Shown one piece after another: positions 48,485-58,569 of a DNA stretch of 64,000 nucleotides (its first letter is position 1; each line of letters starts with the position of its first letter). The notes below the pieces were generated by a model. It had not been told where the DNA came from. It worked only from the letters and a program-made list of their open reading frames with translations, and searched no databases. The stretch is from Sporolactobacillus shoreicorticis (GTDB taxonomy: Bacteria; Bacillota; Bacilli; Bacillales; Sporolactobacillaceae): assembly GCF_024125445.1 (NCBI RefSeq), contig NZ_JAMXWM010000004.1:124001-188000 (forward strand). Direction: 5' to 3'. The position numbers and the translations under genes are program-made.

Positions 48485-49765
48485 ATGAAATCTGCAAATA
48501 CGAATGCTAGTTTCAGTGGCTGGTCCGGATCCGTTTCGGACAGCCAACAGTCAAAAATTCCTCTTAAAATCGGTATTGCTACGGGATTGGGAGCATTGCT
48601 TTGGCTCGGGCCATACCTTGGCGTTAACGCCGTGTTGCTGCCTGCCAAGGTCGAGCAGATTGCTCCCGGAAACAAGGCGACAATTGTTGCACTTTTGGCA
48701 ACATCGGCGATGATTATCGCTACCCTTGCCAACGTTATCATCGGCGGACTGTCCGACCTGACACGTTCACGTTGGGGGCGACGGACTCCGTGGATCATAG
48801 CGGGCTCCATCGGCAGTTGTGTTATGCTTGTTGTCTTTAACATGGTAAGTTCGATTCCAGCATTGGTCGGTTCATGGTGCGTCTATCAGATATTCCTGAA
48901 TGCGATCGTTGCTCCGCTTATAGCTGTTATCTCTGACCGAGTGGCCCCGATGCATCGGGGCACGATTTCTTCAATCTATGCTTTCGGTTATGTCATTGGG
49001 CAGTACGGCGGCCAAGTTGTGGGGGCGCAATTCCTCACGACGGTCGGCACCGGTATTGTTGTGATGGGGCTGCTCACACTTCTGTCTGGACCTCTCGCGG
49101 CAATCATCATGCGTGAACCGCCCAGCATCGGTATGCCGAAGAAACAATTCACGTGGCGTATGTTCGTTCAGAATTTTATCTTTCCTATTCATGACGCCGG
49201 TGATTTTTATCTCGCTCTGTTCGGCAAGATGCTGATCAGCACGGCAACTACTGCGATTATGGGCTATCAGTTGTATATTTTAAGCGATTATATCCTGCTT
49301 AATACAGGTGGTCAGCAGAAGTACGTCTCCATTATTTCCACTCTATTGATGATAACTGCTATTGTCATGTCGATCAGCTCTGGAACGATTTCCGACAGGA
49401 TAAAAAGCAGAAAGATCCCAGTCTTCGTTTCCGCACTGATGGTTGCCGTTGGCGTATTCATGCCCGCCTTTACAAATGCCCCATGGACGATGATTGTATA
49501 TGGCGCGCTAGCCGGACTAGGAATGGGTATCTTCTTCTCAGTCGATCAGGCGCTCAATCTGGAAGTTCTTCCCAATGAGCAGAACGCGGCAAAGGATTTG
49601 GGAATCCTCAATCTGGCTAATACCGGGTCGCAAATTCTCGGACCTATCGTTGCGGCTTCGATTGTGACGATCGCGGGTGGGAGCTATTATTGGATTTTCC
49701 CGGTCTGCGCGGTCCTTTCTCTTGCCGGAGGAATTCTTGTCCTGTTCATCAAAAGAGTGAAATAA
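48485..49765 (+). CDS. MFS transporter (sugar/glycoside type)
   Basis: A 426-residue major facilitator with ~12 membrane helices. The cytoplasmic loop 2-3 motif is IGGLSDLTRSRWGRRTPWII, the classical MFS motif A in its sugar-cation symporter-like variant, and loop 8-9 has SGTISDRIKSRKIPVFVSA. ATG 48485 is ~9 bases after AAAAGG; GTG 48476 is too close. It precedes GH30, a secreted propeller and, further on, an AraC regulator and GH120 xylosidase, so it likely imports a plant- or host-derived oligosaccharide. Confidence 0.88.
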   Translation: MKSANTNASFSGWSGSVSDSQQSKIPLKIGIATGLGALLWLGPYLGVNAVLLPAKVEQIAPGNKATIVALLATSAMIIATLANVIIGGLSDLTRSRWGRRTPWIIAGSIGSCVMLVVFNMVSSIPALVGSWCVYQIFLNAIVAPLIAVISDRVAPMHRGTISSIYAFGYVIGQYGGQVVGAQFLTTVGTGIVVMGLLTLLSGPLAAIIMREPPSIGMPKKQFTWRMFVQNFIFPIHDAGDFYLALFGKMLISTATTAIMGYQLYILSDYILLNTGGQQKYVSIISTLLMITAIVMSISSGTISDRIKSRKIPVFVSALMVAVGVFMPAFTNAPWTMIVYGALAGLGMGIFFSVDQALNLEVLPNEQNAAKDLGILNLANTGSQILGPIVAASIVTIAGGSYYWIFPVCAVLSLAGGILVLFIKRVK

Positions 49766-49977
49766 ACGTTCACAGTTATCGGAAACTGGGGGTTGTGGTC
49801 AAGTGAAGGTCTCATCTCCCGCTTTTAAAATGAGATGAAAATTGTTTGAAGTCCCGATTTTAATCATGACGCTTTCGTCTGATTCCGGACATAGTTGAAA
49901 GGAGAATCAGATAAGCAAGAAACTGTAAATCAAGGTATTAATGAAAACTAATAAAATTTTTTGTGGAGGTCAACGAG

Positions 49978-51309
49978 ATGAGTACAACTCACTACGAAAC
50001 AACAGAGACATTGAAGTTAAAGAAAAAAGATTTAACGTCAACGCAGGCAAAAAGACATAATCATTTGCAGGTAAGCGACATGAAGCGGCAGGAGTTCTGG
50101 GGCTTCGGCCAGACCTTTAATGAATTAGGCACCGTTGCGTTGCAAAATACGACTGAAAGAAATCGTGATGCAATTCTTAATGACCTGTTCCAACCGGGCG
50201 TAGGGATGAATTACAGCATTTGCAGAATTCCGGTAGGCGCGAGCGATTATGCCTTGAGTTGGTACAGCGCTGATGAAACACCCGAAGATTATGATTTGGC
50301 GAATTTTTCGATCGAACGGGACAAAAAATATTTGCTTCCCTACATTAAAGAAGCATTAAAACGGAATCCGGACATTAAGTTCTCGGCTTCTCCATGGAGT
50401 CCGCCGACTTGGATGAAGACGATTCCGGTTTATAACTATGGAGTTTTGAAGCATGACGCCAAAACGCAGCAGGCATATGCCGATTACTTTGCCAAGTTTA
50501 TTCGGGCGTACGATGCCGAAGGGGTTCATATCGGGCAATTGTATGTTCAAAATGAACCACAGCGTGATCAAAAATTCCCTTCCTGTTATTGGACGGGAGA
50601 AGAATTGCGTGACTTCATTAAAATCTATCTCGGTCCGACATTTGGAAAACTTGGATTGGATACTGAGATTTGGCTTGGGACCATTAATTCGCCACTTGAG
50701 GACACGGAAATGGTCAAGGATGAAACGACTGATTATCCGTTGATCACTGGAACAGTACTTTCGGACCCCGAGACCTACCAATATGTCAAAGGCGTGACTT
50801 ATCAATGGGCCGGCAAATCTGTTCTTCAGCGAACGGTTCAGTCATTTCCTGAATTAGGCTACCTACAGTCTGAAAGTGAATGTGGGAACGGTCGTAATAC
50901 GTGGGTTTATGCAGAGTATGTCTTTAATCTGTATCGCCACTATATCAGTAACGGTGTCAATGGCTACCTGTATTGGAACTCCGTCCTTAATGATGGTGGT
51001 GAAAGTACCTGGGGCTGGCATCAGAACAGTATGATTTCAATTAATCCTGATAATGGCGAGGTAACTTATAATCCTGAGTACTATGTTATGAAGCACTTCG
51101 CTCATTTCGTAAAACCTGGGGCTCACGTTCTGGACTATTCGGGTCATCTGTACGGTGAATCAGTAGCTTTTGAAAACCCGGACGCAGAAATTGTGGTCGT
51201 TATGTCCAACAGCATGAACAGCGCACGGGACATCACGATTAGCGTGAAGGGTCAGACCTATGAAGCAGTAGTGCAGGCGCACTCGTTTAATACTTTTGTG
51301 ATTGACTAA
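49978..51309 (+). CDS. GH30 family glycoside hydrolase
   Basis: A 443-residue cytoplasmic enzyme (no signal peptide). The (beta/alpha)8 barrel has FWGFGQTFNELGTVALQNTT, FSASPWSPPTWMKT, and the acid/base glutamate in YVQNEPQ (Glu193). The nucleophile is in LQSESECGNG (Glu299 or Glu301). A C-terminal beta domain (VVVMSNSMNSARDITISVKG) is also typical of clan A GH30 enzymes, which act on beta-glucosyl, beta-xylosyl or related linkages. GGAGGT is 8 bases before ATG 49978. Substrate cannot be fixed by eye, but the locus suggests xylo-oligosaccharides. Confidence 0.88.
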   Translation: MSTTHYETTETLKLKKKDLTSTQAKRHNHLQVSDMKRQEFWGFGQTFNELGTVALQNTTERNRDAILNDLFQPGVGMNYSICRIPVGASDYALSWYSADETPEDYDLANFSIERDKKYLLPYIKEALKRNPDIKFSASPWSPPTWMKTIPVYNYGVLKHDAKTQQAYADYFAKFIRAYDAEGVHIGQLYVQNEPQRDQKFPSCYWTGEELRDFIKIYLGPTFGKLGLDTEIWLGTINSPLEDTEMVKDETTDYPLITGTVLSDPETYQYVKGVTYQWAGKSVLQRTVQSFPELGYLQSESECGNGRNTWVYAEYVFNLYRHYISNGVNGYLYWNSVLNDGGESTWGWHQNSMISINPDNGEVTYNPEYYVMKHFAHFVKPGAHVLDYSGHLYGESVAFENPDAEIVVVMSNSMNSARDITISVKGQTYEAVVQAHSFNTFVID

Positions 51310-51338
51310 TTTGATTTTCAGGGAGGCTTCCAGTTCAA

Positions 51339-52655
51339 ATGGCGAAATTTCTACCGATCACAGCACTACTTACGGTTGCGGTTTTGTTTGTCGGATTTAC
51401 AGTTTCGACGGAAGCAGATGCTGCTAAGCCGTCAACAATGGGACCGATAACGGTTTACTCGTCACAAACACCGGCGGGCGGTTATTTAAATAATAAGAAT
51501 TACGGTGTTCTATCGCCGCGGGCCGTTCAGTTGAAACATCAGGCTAACCTCAGTGATAATGGTAAAATATTATTAACGTTTGAGCAGGTCATCGGAAATG
51601 ACGTCGCCAAAAGCGGGCGCCATCCAACGTTCCCGATCTATGAGAGCGATGATAATGGTGCGACTTGGAAACAGATCGCAGATGTTTCAGAAACGCAACA
51701 CAAAGATTGGGGCATGATGAATTGCCCGCAATTGTATGAGCTGCCGCATCGAATCGGCAACATGCCGAAAGGGACAATTGTGTTGGCGGGCATTTCGACG
51801 CCAAACGATTTAAGTAATACGGATCTGCAACTAATGAAGAGTCAAGACGTCGGGAAGACGTGGAAATTTGAGAGCAGCATTGCGACCGGAGGTGAAAATC
51901 CTAGAAATCAGATGGGGTATGATCCAGTCTGGGAACCATTTCTAATGGTGCATCATAACAAGCTGATTGTCTATTATTCTGATGAACGGGATAACACTGT
52001 AAAAGGTTCTCAGACGATTGTTCATGAAACAACGGCTGATGGCGTAAATTGGAGCGAGCCTGTAGTGGATGTTGATTTCAAGGGAATCCCGGCTAAAGAC
52101 GCTCAACGGCCGGGAATGCCTATTGTCGCGCAGCTTCGTAACGGCAACTTTGCGATGACCTATGAGCACGAAGGCGGCAATTCCTTTGATCGATCCGAAC
52201 TTAAAGTAACTTCAGATCCGGAGAGCCCCGAAAAATGGAATTCAAATGAATATGGGAATGTCGTTTCACCATACAGGGGGTCACCGTATATTGTAACGCT
52301 GAATGACGGAAGAATTGCATTTAACAATGCCGGGAGTGGAGATGTTTACGTCTTTAAGGATCAGGAAGATCTGCTAACAGGGATAACTGCGGCCCAAACG
52401 TTTAAAACTCAAACCGGAGCAGCCTATAATCGGCAAATGGTGCCGTTATTGAATGGTATGCTTTTGATAGTAAATGGCGGAGGCTTTGGTCAAAATAATT
52501 CCATCCGCGTCGAAACTATTGATGTAGGCGATAAGGCCGAGCGAAATTTTAAGAAAAACCGTAAACACCGAAGTTTCTTGAAAATTAAAAAAGCAGACCA
52601 TCATGGCTTGACGACGAGTTACCAACTGACAAACGGGTTATTAAGCAATGGGTAA
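51339..52655 (+). CDS. Secreted sialidase-like beta-propeller (exo-glycosidase candidate)
   Basis: A 438-residue protein with a signal peptide (FLPITALLTVAVLFVGFTVS, cleavage after ADA near residue 28). Asp-box motifs mark a six-bladed propeller (YESDDNGATWKQIAD, SQDVGKTWKFES, TADGVNWSEP). The overall form resembles BNR sialidases and GH93-type exo-arabinanases. The C-terminal ~35 residues (KKNRKHRSFLKIKKADHHGL) are basic and may have replaced an original end. GGGAGG lies ~11 bases before the ATG. Located between GH30 and the AraC gene, it would act outside the cell on a side chain. Confidence 0.72.
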   Translation: MAKFLPITALLTVAVLFVGFTVSTEADAAKPSTMGPITVYSSQTPAGGYLNNKNYGVLSPRAVQLKHQANLSDNGKILLTFEQVIGNDVAKSGRHPTFPIYESDDNGATWKQIADVSETQHKDWGMMNCPQLYELPHRIGNMPKGTIVLAGISTPNDLSNTDLQLMKSQDVGKTWKFESSIATGGENPRNQMGYDPVWEPFLMVHHNKLIVYYSDERDNTVKGSQTIVHETTADGVNWSEPVVDVDFKGIPAKDAQRPGMPIVAQLRNGNFAMTYEHEGGNSFDRSELKVTSDPESPEKWNSNEYGNVVSPYRGSPYIVTLNDGRIAFNNAGSGDVYVFKDQEDLLTGITAAQTFKTQTGAAYNRQMVPLLNGMLLIVNGGGFGQNNSIRVETIDVGDKAERNFKKNRKHRSFLKIKKADHHGLTTSYQLTNGLLSNG

Positions 52656-53104
52656 TGAGTGAGTGATTAGCAGCAACATATCGTTAAAACGGATCATTTT
52701 ATAGTGGTCGAAAAGAATTTGGGATAAAGTATATTTTGCTGCTTTTTGGAAAAAAAGAATAAGTGAACAGGGTGAAATCAATGTTTTTAAGCGGTTATTC
52801 ATCCTGTTTCTGTTATATAAGAGAACTTTTTTAAGTGGACAATCTTCATATGCCGATGCGGATGTCATGGGGAAAATATTATAATGCAACTCATAAAAAA
52901 GACGAACTTTGCTCGAGACAATATTGAAATGATTTTTCGAATTAAGCTTTTTCATTAACTTAATTATATCGACGTACCCGTATTGTGTAATAAACCGGAT
53001 GAACACAGGTATTAAAACCCGAGTGTGAATGGGTATGATCTTTTCCTTACGATTCGGAAACCGCATGAAACAAGCTCAATGTTTCACGCAGATCGCCAGC
53101 CATC
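52656..53104. other. Intergenic region between convergent genes, no gene seen
   Basis: A long leftward open frame spans most of it (53066 to 52641) but its product has no domain, no ribosome site and poor composition, so I do not call it. No strong terminator hairpin is evident to me. Confidence 0.35.
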
Positions 53105-53902
53105 TTAACCGCTAACGTAATTTTCTTTCAGACTTTTATCATATTTAATAACAGTGCGGCGAAATTCTTGCGGCGTGCACTGATTTAGCTGTTTAAAGTT
53201 GCGGTTGAAACCGCGAACGTCGGTATACCCGCATTTGTAGGCGATTTGCGAAACTGAAAGCGTTGTATTTTTGAGCAACTGGCGGCCGTAGGAAATGCGG
53301 TAGCTATTCAGATACTCAGGGAAGGACACGTTCATCACCTTGGTAAATACTTTTGACAGGTATGAGTAGTCGTAACCAATCATTTTGGACAGGTTTTTAA
53401 GTTTGCAGTCTGATTGAAAGTTGGCCGTAACGTAATTCAATACTTTATAAGCGGTATCTAATTGAGATGAGTGGCGGCGATCACAAAAGTCTGTTTGTGC
53501 GACGATTCGATCACAAATGCCGTAGAGTAAACTTTTGATGCCAAAGGTTGTTGATGTATGTTGGAAATTAATTGGCGAACTCAAATAGATGAGTGAATGA
53601 ACCGGCACTTTTTCCTGATATTGTTCATTAAATGCGCCAATGAACTCCGGAGAAAAAATAACAACCGTAACCTTAGTTGTCGGAGTCATGTCAAAGCCGT
53701 GAATCTGGTTGGGAAAAACGATCACAGACTGTCTGGAATTAACGTGATAGTCAATATCGTCGACTTGAATATGCAGTTGACCGCAGCGAACGAGGAGAAA
53801 CTCATAAGCACGGTGCAGATGTAACGGAAAGCTAAAGTCTTCAAGATCGAAATATTTAAAAACAGGTGTACTTTCCATTCCGAAGTGTTGAAAAAATGCC
53901 AA
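53105..53902 (-). CDS. AraC-family transcriptional regulator
   Basis: A 265-residue regulator. The N-terminal cupin ligand domain (FSFPLHLHRAYEFLLVRCGQ, SVIVFPNQIHGFDM) is followed by a C-terminal pair of HTHs (LKNLSKMIGYDYSYLSKVFT and LSVSQIAYKCGYTDVRGFNR, ending FKQLNQCTPQEFRR). The gene is divergent from the GH120 gene, which it most likely activates in response to a xylo-oligosaccharide or similar ligand. Confidence 0.92.
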   Translation of the reverse strand: MAFFQHFGMESTPVFKYFDLEDFSFPLHLHRAYEFLLVRCGQLHIQVDDIDYHVNSRQSVIVFPNQIHGFDMTPTTKVTVVIFSPEFIGAFNEQYQEKVPVHSLIYLSSPINFQHTSTTFGIKSLLYGICDRIVAQTDFCDRRHSSQLDTAYKVLNYVTANFQSDCKLKNLSKMIGYDYSYLSKVFTKVMNVSFPEYLNSYRISYGRQLLKNTTLSVSQIAYKCGYTDVRGFNRNFKQLNQCTPQEFRRTVIKYDKSLKENYVSG

Positions 53903-54051
53903 AATTAAATCACTCCTACTTTGTACTGCGATTATTGTTTTTATATTTAAGAATCAGCTGTAATTAGATTTGTTTATACTTAAACTTAACTATAAACCAG
54001 ATTAAAATAAAATGAAATCGCTTTATTAGCTGACGGAAGGAAACATAACCG

Positions 54052-55989
54052 ATGATTTATCATGTTGCAAAAAAAGGTAACGATCGCAATTGTGGGAATC
54101 AACAAGAACCCTTTTTAACGATTAACCATGCCGCGCAATTGGCGCAACCCGGAGACGCAATTTTTGTCCATGAAGGCAATTACCGAGAAAGGGTCGATCC
54201 TAAGTTCTCAGGTCTCAGTGACAATCAACGGATTACGTATCAAGCTGTTCCGGGTGATCATGTTGTAATCAAGGGCTCTGAAGTTGTGACAAATTGGGTA
54301 CAGATTCGCTCCGGTATTTGGCAGGCAGAAGTCAATAATCAGGTTTTTGGAAAGGACAATCCATTTCAGCTTCGCTTGCAGGGGGACTGGCTGGAACAAA
54401 GTAATGACCGACACACCGGTGATCTATATTTAAATGGGCAATCCTTTTATGAAGCAGCTTCTTTTGATGAAATGGCTGCTGGTGAAGAACGTGATCAAGC
54501 GACGGAATATGTAACAAACATCACGCTGAAAATGGCCGATGTCGGACAAACTGCTTACAAGTGGTATGCAGAGGCGGGCGCACAAACGACTACTATTTTT
54601 GCTAATTTTCATAGTTTTAATCCTAATCATGAATTAGTTGAAATGAGTGTGCGGCCATGCTGTTTTTATCCGTCAAAACCTAGGATCAATTTTATCGCGG
54701 TTATTGGATTCGAAATGTGTCAGGCAGCGACACCGTGGGCACCGCCGACGTCAGAACAGATCGGGCTGATCGGGCCACATTGGTCTAAAGGCTGGGTTAT
54801 CAAGCGTAATCGGCTGCACGACGCTAAATGCAGTGCAATTAGTATTGGCGCTCCTGTCCTTGCTGATGAAAATGCTTTTTCAAATCGGCATGATCGGCCC
54901 GGATATCAGTATCAGATTGAGCGTGTTTTTCGTGCTCAGCAATTTGGGTGGGATAAAGCGTCGGTTGGCTCACATTTAATTTATGGGAATCAGATTTATA
55001 ATTGTGGTCAAAGTGGAATTGTCGGCAACTTGGGCGGTATTTTCAGCCGAGTTGTTAAAAATCACATTTATAACATTGGCACAAAATATGAATTTGGCGG
55101 CTGGGAAATTTCAGCTATTAAACTTCATGCGGCGATTGATGTTGAAATTGTCCATAATCAAATCGACCATTGTGTTTTAGGGACTTGGCTGGATTGGCAG
55201 GCGCAGGGAACGATGGTTATGAGAAATTTTTATCATCATAATGTTCGGGATTTTTTGATTGAAGTGTGCCACGGACCGTTTTTAGTTGCTGATAATATTT
55301 TCGCTTCTAAGCGGTCAATTGATGAATATGCGCAAGGAGGAGCATTCGTTAATAATCTGATCATGGGCCGTACGACAATTCAAAGTGTTCTTAACCGGGC
55401 AACCCCATATCACATCCCCCATCAAACAGCCATTAAGGGTTACGCGATGGTGTATGGCGGTGATGACCGTTACTTCAATAATATTTTTATTGGTGATGCT
55501 GATCCGGAATTAAATAACGGAACTAATTTATATAATGGTAGTCCGATCTCTATGCAGGACTACGTGGCCGCGGTTGAACAAAGGCTCCCCGGGGATGTCG
55601 AAATGTTTGAAACGGTGCGACAGCCGGTTCACATTAATCATAATGTGTATTTGAATGGAGCAATCCCGTTTATGAATGAAGTGCATTATTTAAAAGATGA
55701 CCGGTTCGATTTGCATTGCGAAATAACGCGAACGGAAGATGAGGTAAGGCTAACCATTCATTTGCCGGCATCGTTTGATCAGTTCAGGGGCCAGGTCCAG
55801 ACAACGGCCAGCTTAGGCCGGGTAAGATTAGCAGAAGCGGATTTTGAAAATGTCACCGGTGACCCGTTGTATTTAAATCGGGACTACTTTAATAAGCTTA
55901 ATGAGTGTGACGGACAAACCATTCCCGGCCCATTTAAACAGTTGAAGTCAGGTGAGAATGTGATCGTCGTTTGGTGTGATAAAGGTTAA
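54052..55989 (+). CDS. GH120 beta-xylosidase
   Basis: A 645-residue right-handed beta-helix enzyme closely following the pattern of the GH120 xylosidase XylC of Thermoanaerobacterium: YHVAKKGNDRN, DAIFVHEGNYRERVDPKF, ATPWAPPTSEQIGLIGPHWS, SAIKLHAAIDVEI. The catalytic nucleophile would be Asp381 (TWLDWQAQGT) and the acid/base Glu404 (IEVCHGP), at nearly the same numbers as in XylC. No signal peptide, so it cleaves imported xylo-oligosaccharides. It is divergent from the AraC gene, with a 150-bp shared promoter region; AAGGAAAC is upstream of the ATG. Confidence 0.93.
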   Translation: MIYHVAKKGNDRNCGNQQEPFLTINHAAQLAQPGDAIFVHEGNYRERVDPKFSGLSDNQRITYQAVPGDHVVIKGSEVVTNWVQIRSGIWQAEVNNQVFGKDNPFQLRLQGDWLEQSNDRHTGDLYLNGQSFYEAASFDEMAAGEERDQATEYVTNITLKMADVGQTAYKWYAEAGAQTTTIFANFHSFNPNHELVEMSVRPCCFYPSKPRINFIAVIGFEMCQAATPWAPPTSEQIGLIGPHWSKGWVIKRNRLHDAKCSAISIGAPVLADENAFSNRHDRPGYQYQIERVFRAQQFGWDKASVGSHLIYGNQIYNCGQSGIVGNLGGIFSRVVKNHIYNIGTKYEFGGWEISAIKLHAAIDVEIVHNQIDHCVLGTWLDWQAQGTMVMRNFYHHNVRDFLIEVCHGPFLVADNIFASKRSIDEYAQGGAFVNNLIMGRTTIQSVLNRATPYHIPHQTAIKGYAMVYGGDDRYFNNIFIGDADPELNNGTNLYNGSPISMQDYVAAVEQRLPGDVEMFETVRQPVHINHNVYLNGAIPFMNEVHYLKDDRFDLHCEITRTEDEVRLTIHLPASFDQFRGQVQTTASLGRVRLAEADFENVTGDPLYLNRDYFNKLNECDGQTIPGPFKQLKSGENVIVVWCDKG

Positions 55990-56753
55990 TTTGGTCAAAT
56001 TTCTAGAACAAGTGTACTGGTTGGGCGGCCACTTTCCGGCAGTGAGCATCAAACAGGCTGATGATTTTATCCAGGTTATGTCCTCGCCCACGTAAAGAGG
56101 ATTTTACAGTTCCACTGGCGTTATGCCGGTGTCTTTAAAGCAACAGCTTGCACTTAAACGTGCTAGACATAGTTATTACAGATTCGGTGATCTCCATAAT
56201 GCGGTATGTTTTATAAAGCAGACCAAGTTTTTTATAGATTCGTAATGTAGAGGGTGACAAGTGATACATGGCAGACACTTCTGTAATGAAATGGTTTTCA
56301 GAGTAATCTTCTCTTGTATATTGGTAGTGAGAGCTAAATCTGGATGATTTTCCATGTTTCTTCAGAACTGACCAATCCGGTTAACGGAAAGCAAAGGGTT
56401 TCAGTATTATTTCAATTAACAGACAAGGGCGACGCAGATTTCACAATTTGAATATAGAAAAACATGGGAGATGGATGACTGTGAAGTAAAAAAGGGTTTT
56501 TAAGAAGAAAACTGTCGTATTTTTAACATAAAGAAATCATTCTTTATATTAGCCTTTTCGTATGATGGAGCTGGTTGGAAAGTGAAATTTTGATTTTCTC
56601 TTCTTTATTCTTCATTCAATTATGGTTAATTCATCAGACAGAAAAAATAAAATATTACACGGATAATTTTCTTTCTTGTTTGTTCTTTTGAAAAATGTTA
56701 AAGGGACAACCCTAATTTACGTTGAATTGTAAAAAAAGAGGGGTGAGAGTGAA
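55990..56753. other. Decayed stretch with a possible MerR-type regulator remnant
   Basis: No intact gene. On the - strand around 56290-56180 the frame reads VSAMYHLSPSTLRIYKKLGL, similar to the HTH of MerR-family proteins, followed by unrelated residues; further left GTVKSSLRGRGHNLDKIISL appears in another frame. A short + strand fragment near 56390-56450 (VNGKQRVSVLFQLTDKGDAD) is unassigned. Confidence 0.35.
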
Positions 56754-56995
56754 ATGAATAAATTGTCTGGTCGGATTGCTGAATTAGGATTGAAGAAACA
56801 AGACGTTGCAAAAAAGTGGGAATATCAAGAGGAACGCTGGCTATACTTGATGCTGTAAAAAAACCAAGTCGAGTGGTGAACCAATCAAGAGGCAGAGTCA
56901 AATATATAGGAAAAAACGCAGTTGTTGTACTTAATAAAGCCGGAAAGGTAATAACAACTTATGCGAAAAATTCAAAAGGGGTCAGAAAAAAGTGA
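56754..56995 (+). pseudogene. C-terminal remnant of a secreted polymorphic toxin
   Basis: A first frame (56754-56858) encodes MNKLSGRIAELGLKKQDVAK and stops; a second frame ending at 56995 reads SRVVNQSRGRVKYIGKNAVV then VLNKAGKVITTYAKNSKGVR. The VVLNxxGKVxTTxAxxSxGxR pattern is typical of the extreme C-terminus of contact-dependent or WapA-type nuclease toxins. The rest of the toxin is absent. It overlaps the putative immunity gene by 4 bp, which fits a toxin-immunity pair. Confidence 0.5.
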
Positions 56996-57237
56996 ATGAG
57001 CTTAATGACACGATGATTTTATTGCTCAAACAATGTTTAGGGACGCATAGGCCAGATCTTCTATGGGTTTTAGATGACTCAGAAATAGATATCGATGAAA
57101 AGTTAGGAAATGAATTACGAAGTGCTGTGAGTGAGGAGCTTATAGAGAGAGGTTTTGATAAAAATGATGAACCAAATCAACTCGGAATAGACTTAGAGAA
57201 TTTAATTGATCAACTTGGACGTATTTTTATGAAATAA
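56992..57237 (+). CDS. Candidate immunity protein next to toxin remnant
   Basis: An 81-residue acidic, helical protein (VLDDSEIDIDEKLGNELRSA, DLENLIDQLGRIFMK). GTG 56992 overlaps the stop of the toxin remnant. Composition and position fit a small cytosolic immunity protein, now an orphan. Function inferred from neighbourhood only. It is followed by 200 bp without a gene up to an IS remnant. Confidence 0.5.
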   Translation: MNELNDTMILLLKQCLGTHRPDLLWVLDDSEIDIDEKLGNELRSAVSEELIERGFDKNDEPNQLGIDLENLIDQLGRIFMK

Positions 57238-57436
57238 TAATTTTGAACAAAATAGGATTATCCCTTTACTAGTACCGCCCATACTTGGTAGCGAGATCAG
57301 CAGCATGAAAATAAATATAAGGAGCATTATAAAATAAGAATTGGATTTGACTTTTTTGAGATCAAGTTTTACTCTAGAAATTATTTGGGCACAAGCAATT
57401 GTTTGAAAGTAAACGTTAAATAGCTCACACCAAGTC

Positions 57437-58190
57437 AATGAACTGACCCCCTGAAGTTGGACAATCAAAATCCAATTCAGGGGGCTTTAATATGATCAAA
57501 ATACTCAACTGATTTTAAGATGGAGGTTGTTAGTGACCATCTCAAGGGGATGGGGAGCGTTTTGTTTTGCCACAAGTATTAGATTCCCTTTCAACAACTG
57601 ATTTTGAAATGGGTGCATTACTATCAGGAAAATGTCATTTTAAGCATTAAAAATTTGAAACAACGGCCAGCTTATGCCTATAACTGTAAGCTTGACGAAT
57701 TAAAGTGAATGAGGGATAACAATTCAACACTCGAACGTGCAGCCCATATTTCAAAATTGCATTGCCGTCAACAATCTATCAATGGAATCGGCGGTTTGCA
57801 TCAATGGGTGTGGATAGATTAAAAACCAAACGAGGACGTCCACCTATGAAACATGAACATGTAAAGCGAGAAGTCAAAAAGAAGAATAAGTTGAAAAATT
57901 TTGATCAACCGGAATAGGACGACATTAGGATCTTGAGAAGGAAAATGAATTATTTCAGATTGAGTACTTAAAAAATTGGATACCTTAATTCATCAGAGAG
58001 AGCAACACGAACGGAACAAACGCAAGTAGTTAGTGAACTAAGGCGAAACCACTTTATGAATGAGTTTCTGCGCTTTGTGAAACTACCACCCGTGTGTGGA
58101 TTAAAGACTATAATGAGTCTAAGCTCAAAGAAAAACTCGGCGATCAAAGTCCAATTAGCTATCGGATTTCAATCACCAAGTTAAAAAAGG
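57437..58190 (+). pseudogene. Degenerate IS3-family element (IS150-like)
   Basis: It starts with an IS3-type end, TGAACTGACCCCCTGAAGTT. The orfA part is recognisable in pieces: GVDRLKTKRGRPPMKHEHVK, then an E/K-rich leucine-zipper segment (DDIRILRRKMNYFRL). Only the last residues of orfB remain (YNESKLKEKLGDQSPISYRI), so most of the DDE domain is deleted. Many stops; no activity expected. Confidence 0.6.
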
Positions 58191-58241
58191 ATGGTCTTGT
58201 AAATTTTGAAGAGGGTTTCCGCGGACATTGAGGATAATTCC

Positions 58242-58424
58242 ATGAGACCGGGCGATGTGCTGGAAATTATCTATCAGGCGAAGGATGGATCATTTTCACA
58301 ACGACATATTCGAATCATTGAGATAGGTGAGTCCTATCTCAATGCATTTTGCTATAATCGGCGTAAGGTCCGCATTTTTAGTAAAGGGGGCATTTTGGCA
58401 CACGGACGCATCCAAAGCGCATAA
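58242..58424 (+). CDS. Small WYL-like protein
   Basis: A 60-residue protein, MRPGDVLEIIYQAKDGSFSQ, then RHIRIIEIGESYLNAFCYNR and VRIFSKGGILAHGRI. The order (I-Y, S-x-R, A-F-C-x-x-R, R-x-F) is that of a stand-alone WYL-type SH3-like domain. ATG 58242 has GAGGATA ~9 bases upstream; the longer TTG 58206 reading runs into the IS remnant. A complementary stem-loop follows. Confidence 0.55.
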   Translation: MRPGDVLEIIYQAKDGSFSQRHIRIIEIGESYLNAFCYNRRKVRIFSKGGILAHGRIQSA

Positions 58425-58425
58425 A

Positions 58426-58456
58426 AACCCATTCACTGCCCCAAAGTGAATGGGTT
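58426..58456. terminator. Stem-loop after the WYL-like gene
   Basis: AACCCATTCACT (58426-58437) pairs exactly with AGTGAATGGGTT (58445-58456) around GCCCCAA. The T-run is weak on the + strand; AAAAA on the left would serve leftward transcripts. Confidence 0.65.
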
Positions 58457-58569
58457 ATACCTACCTGCCATTCCCAATAATCTTTTCCTGAGGCCTGAAG
58501 AATTAATTGTATTATAGGGGATATCTGCTGCAATTTGCATTTTTGGCGCAAATGGGTTACCCCATCCGT

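Noticed and set aside
52641-53066. Leftward 141-codon open frame between the propeller and AraC genes
   Set aside because: No ribosome site, no domain, mixed composition, and it overlaps the end of the secreted propeller gene.
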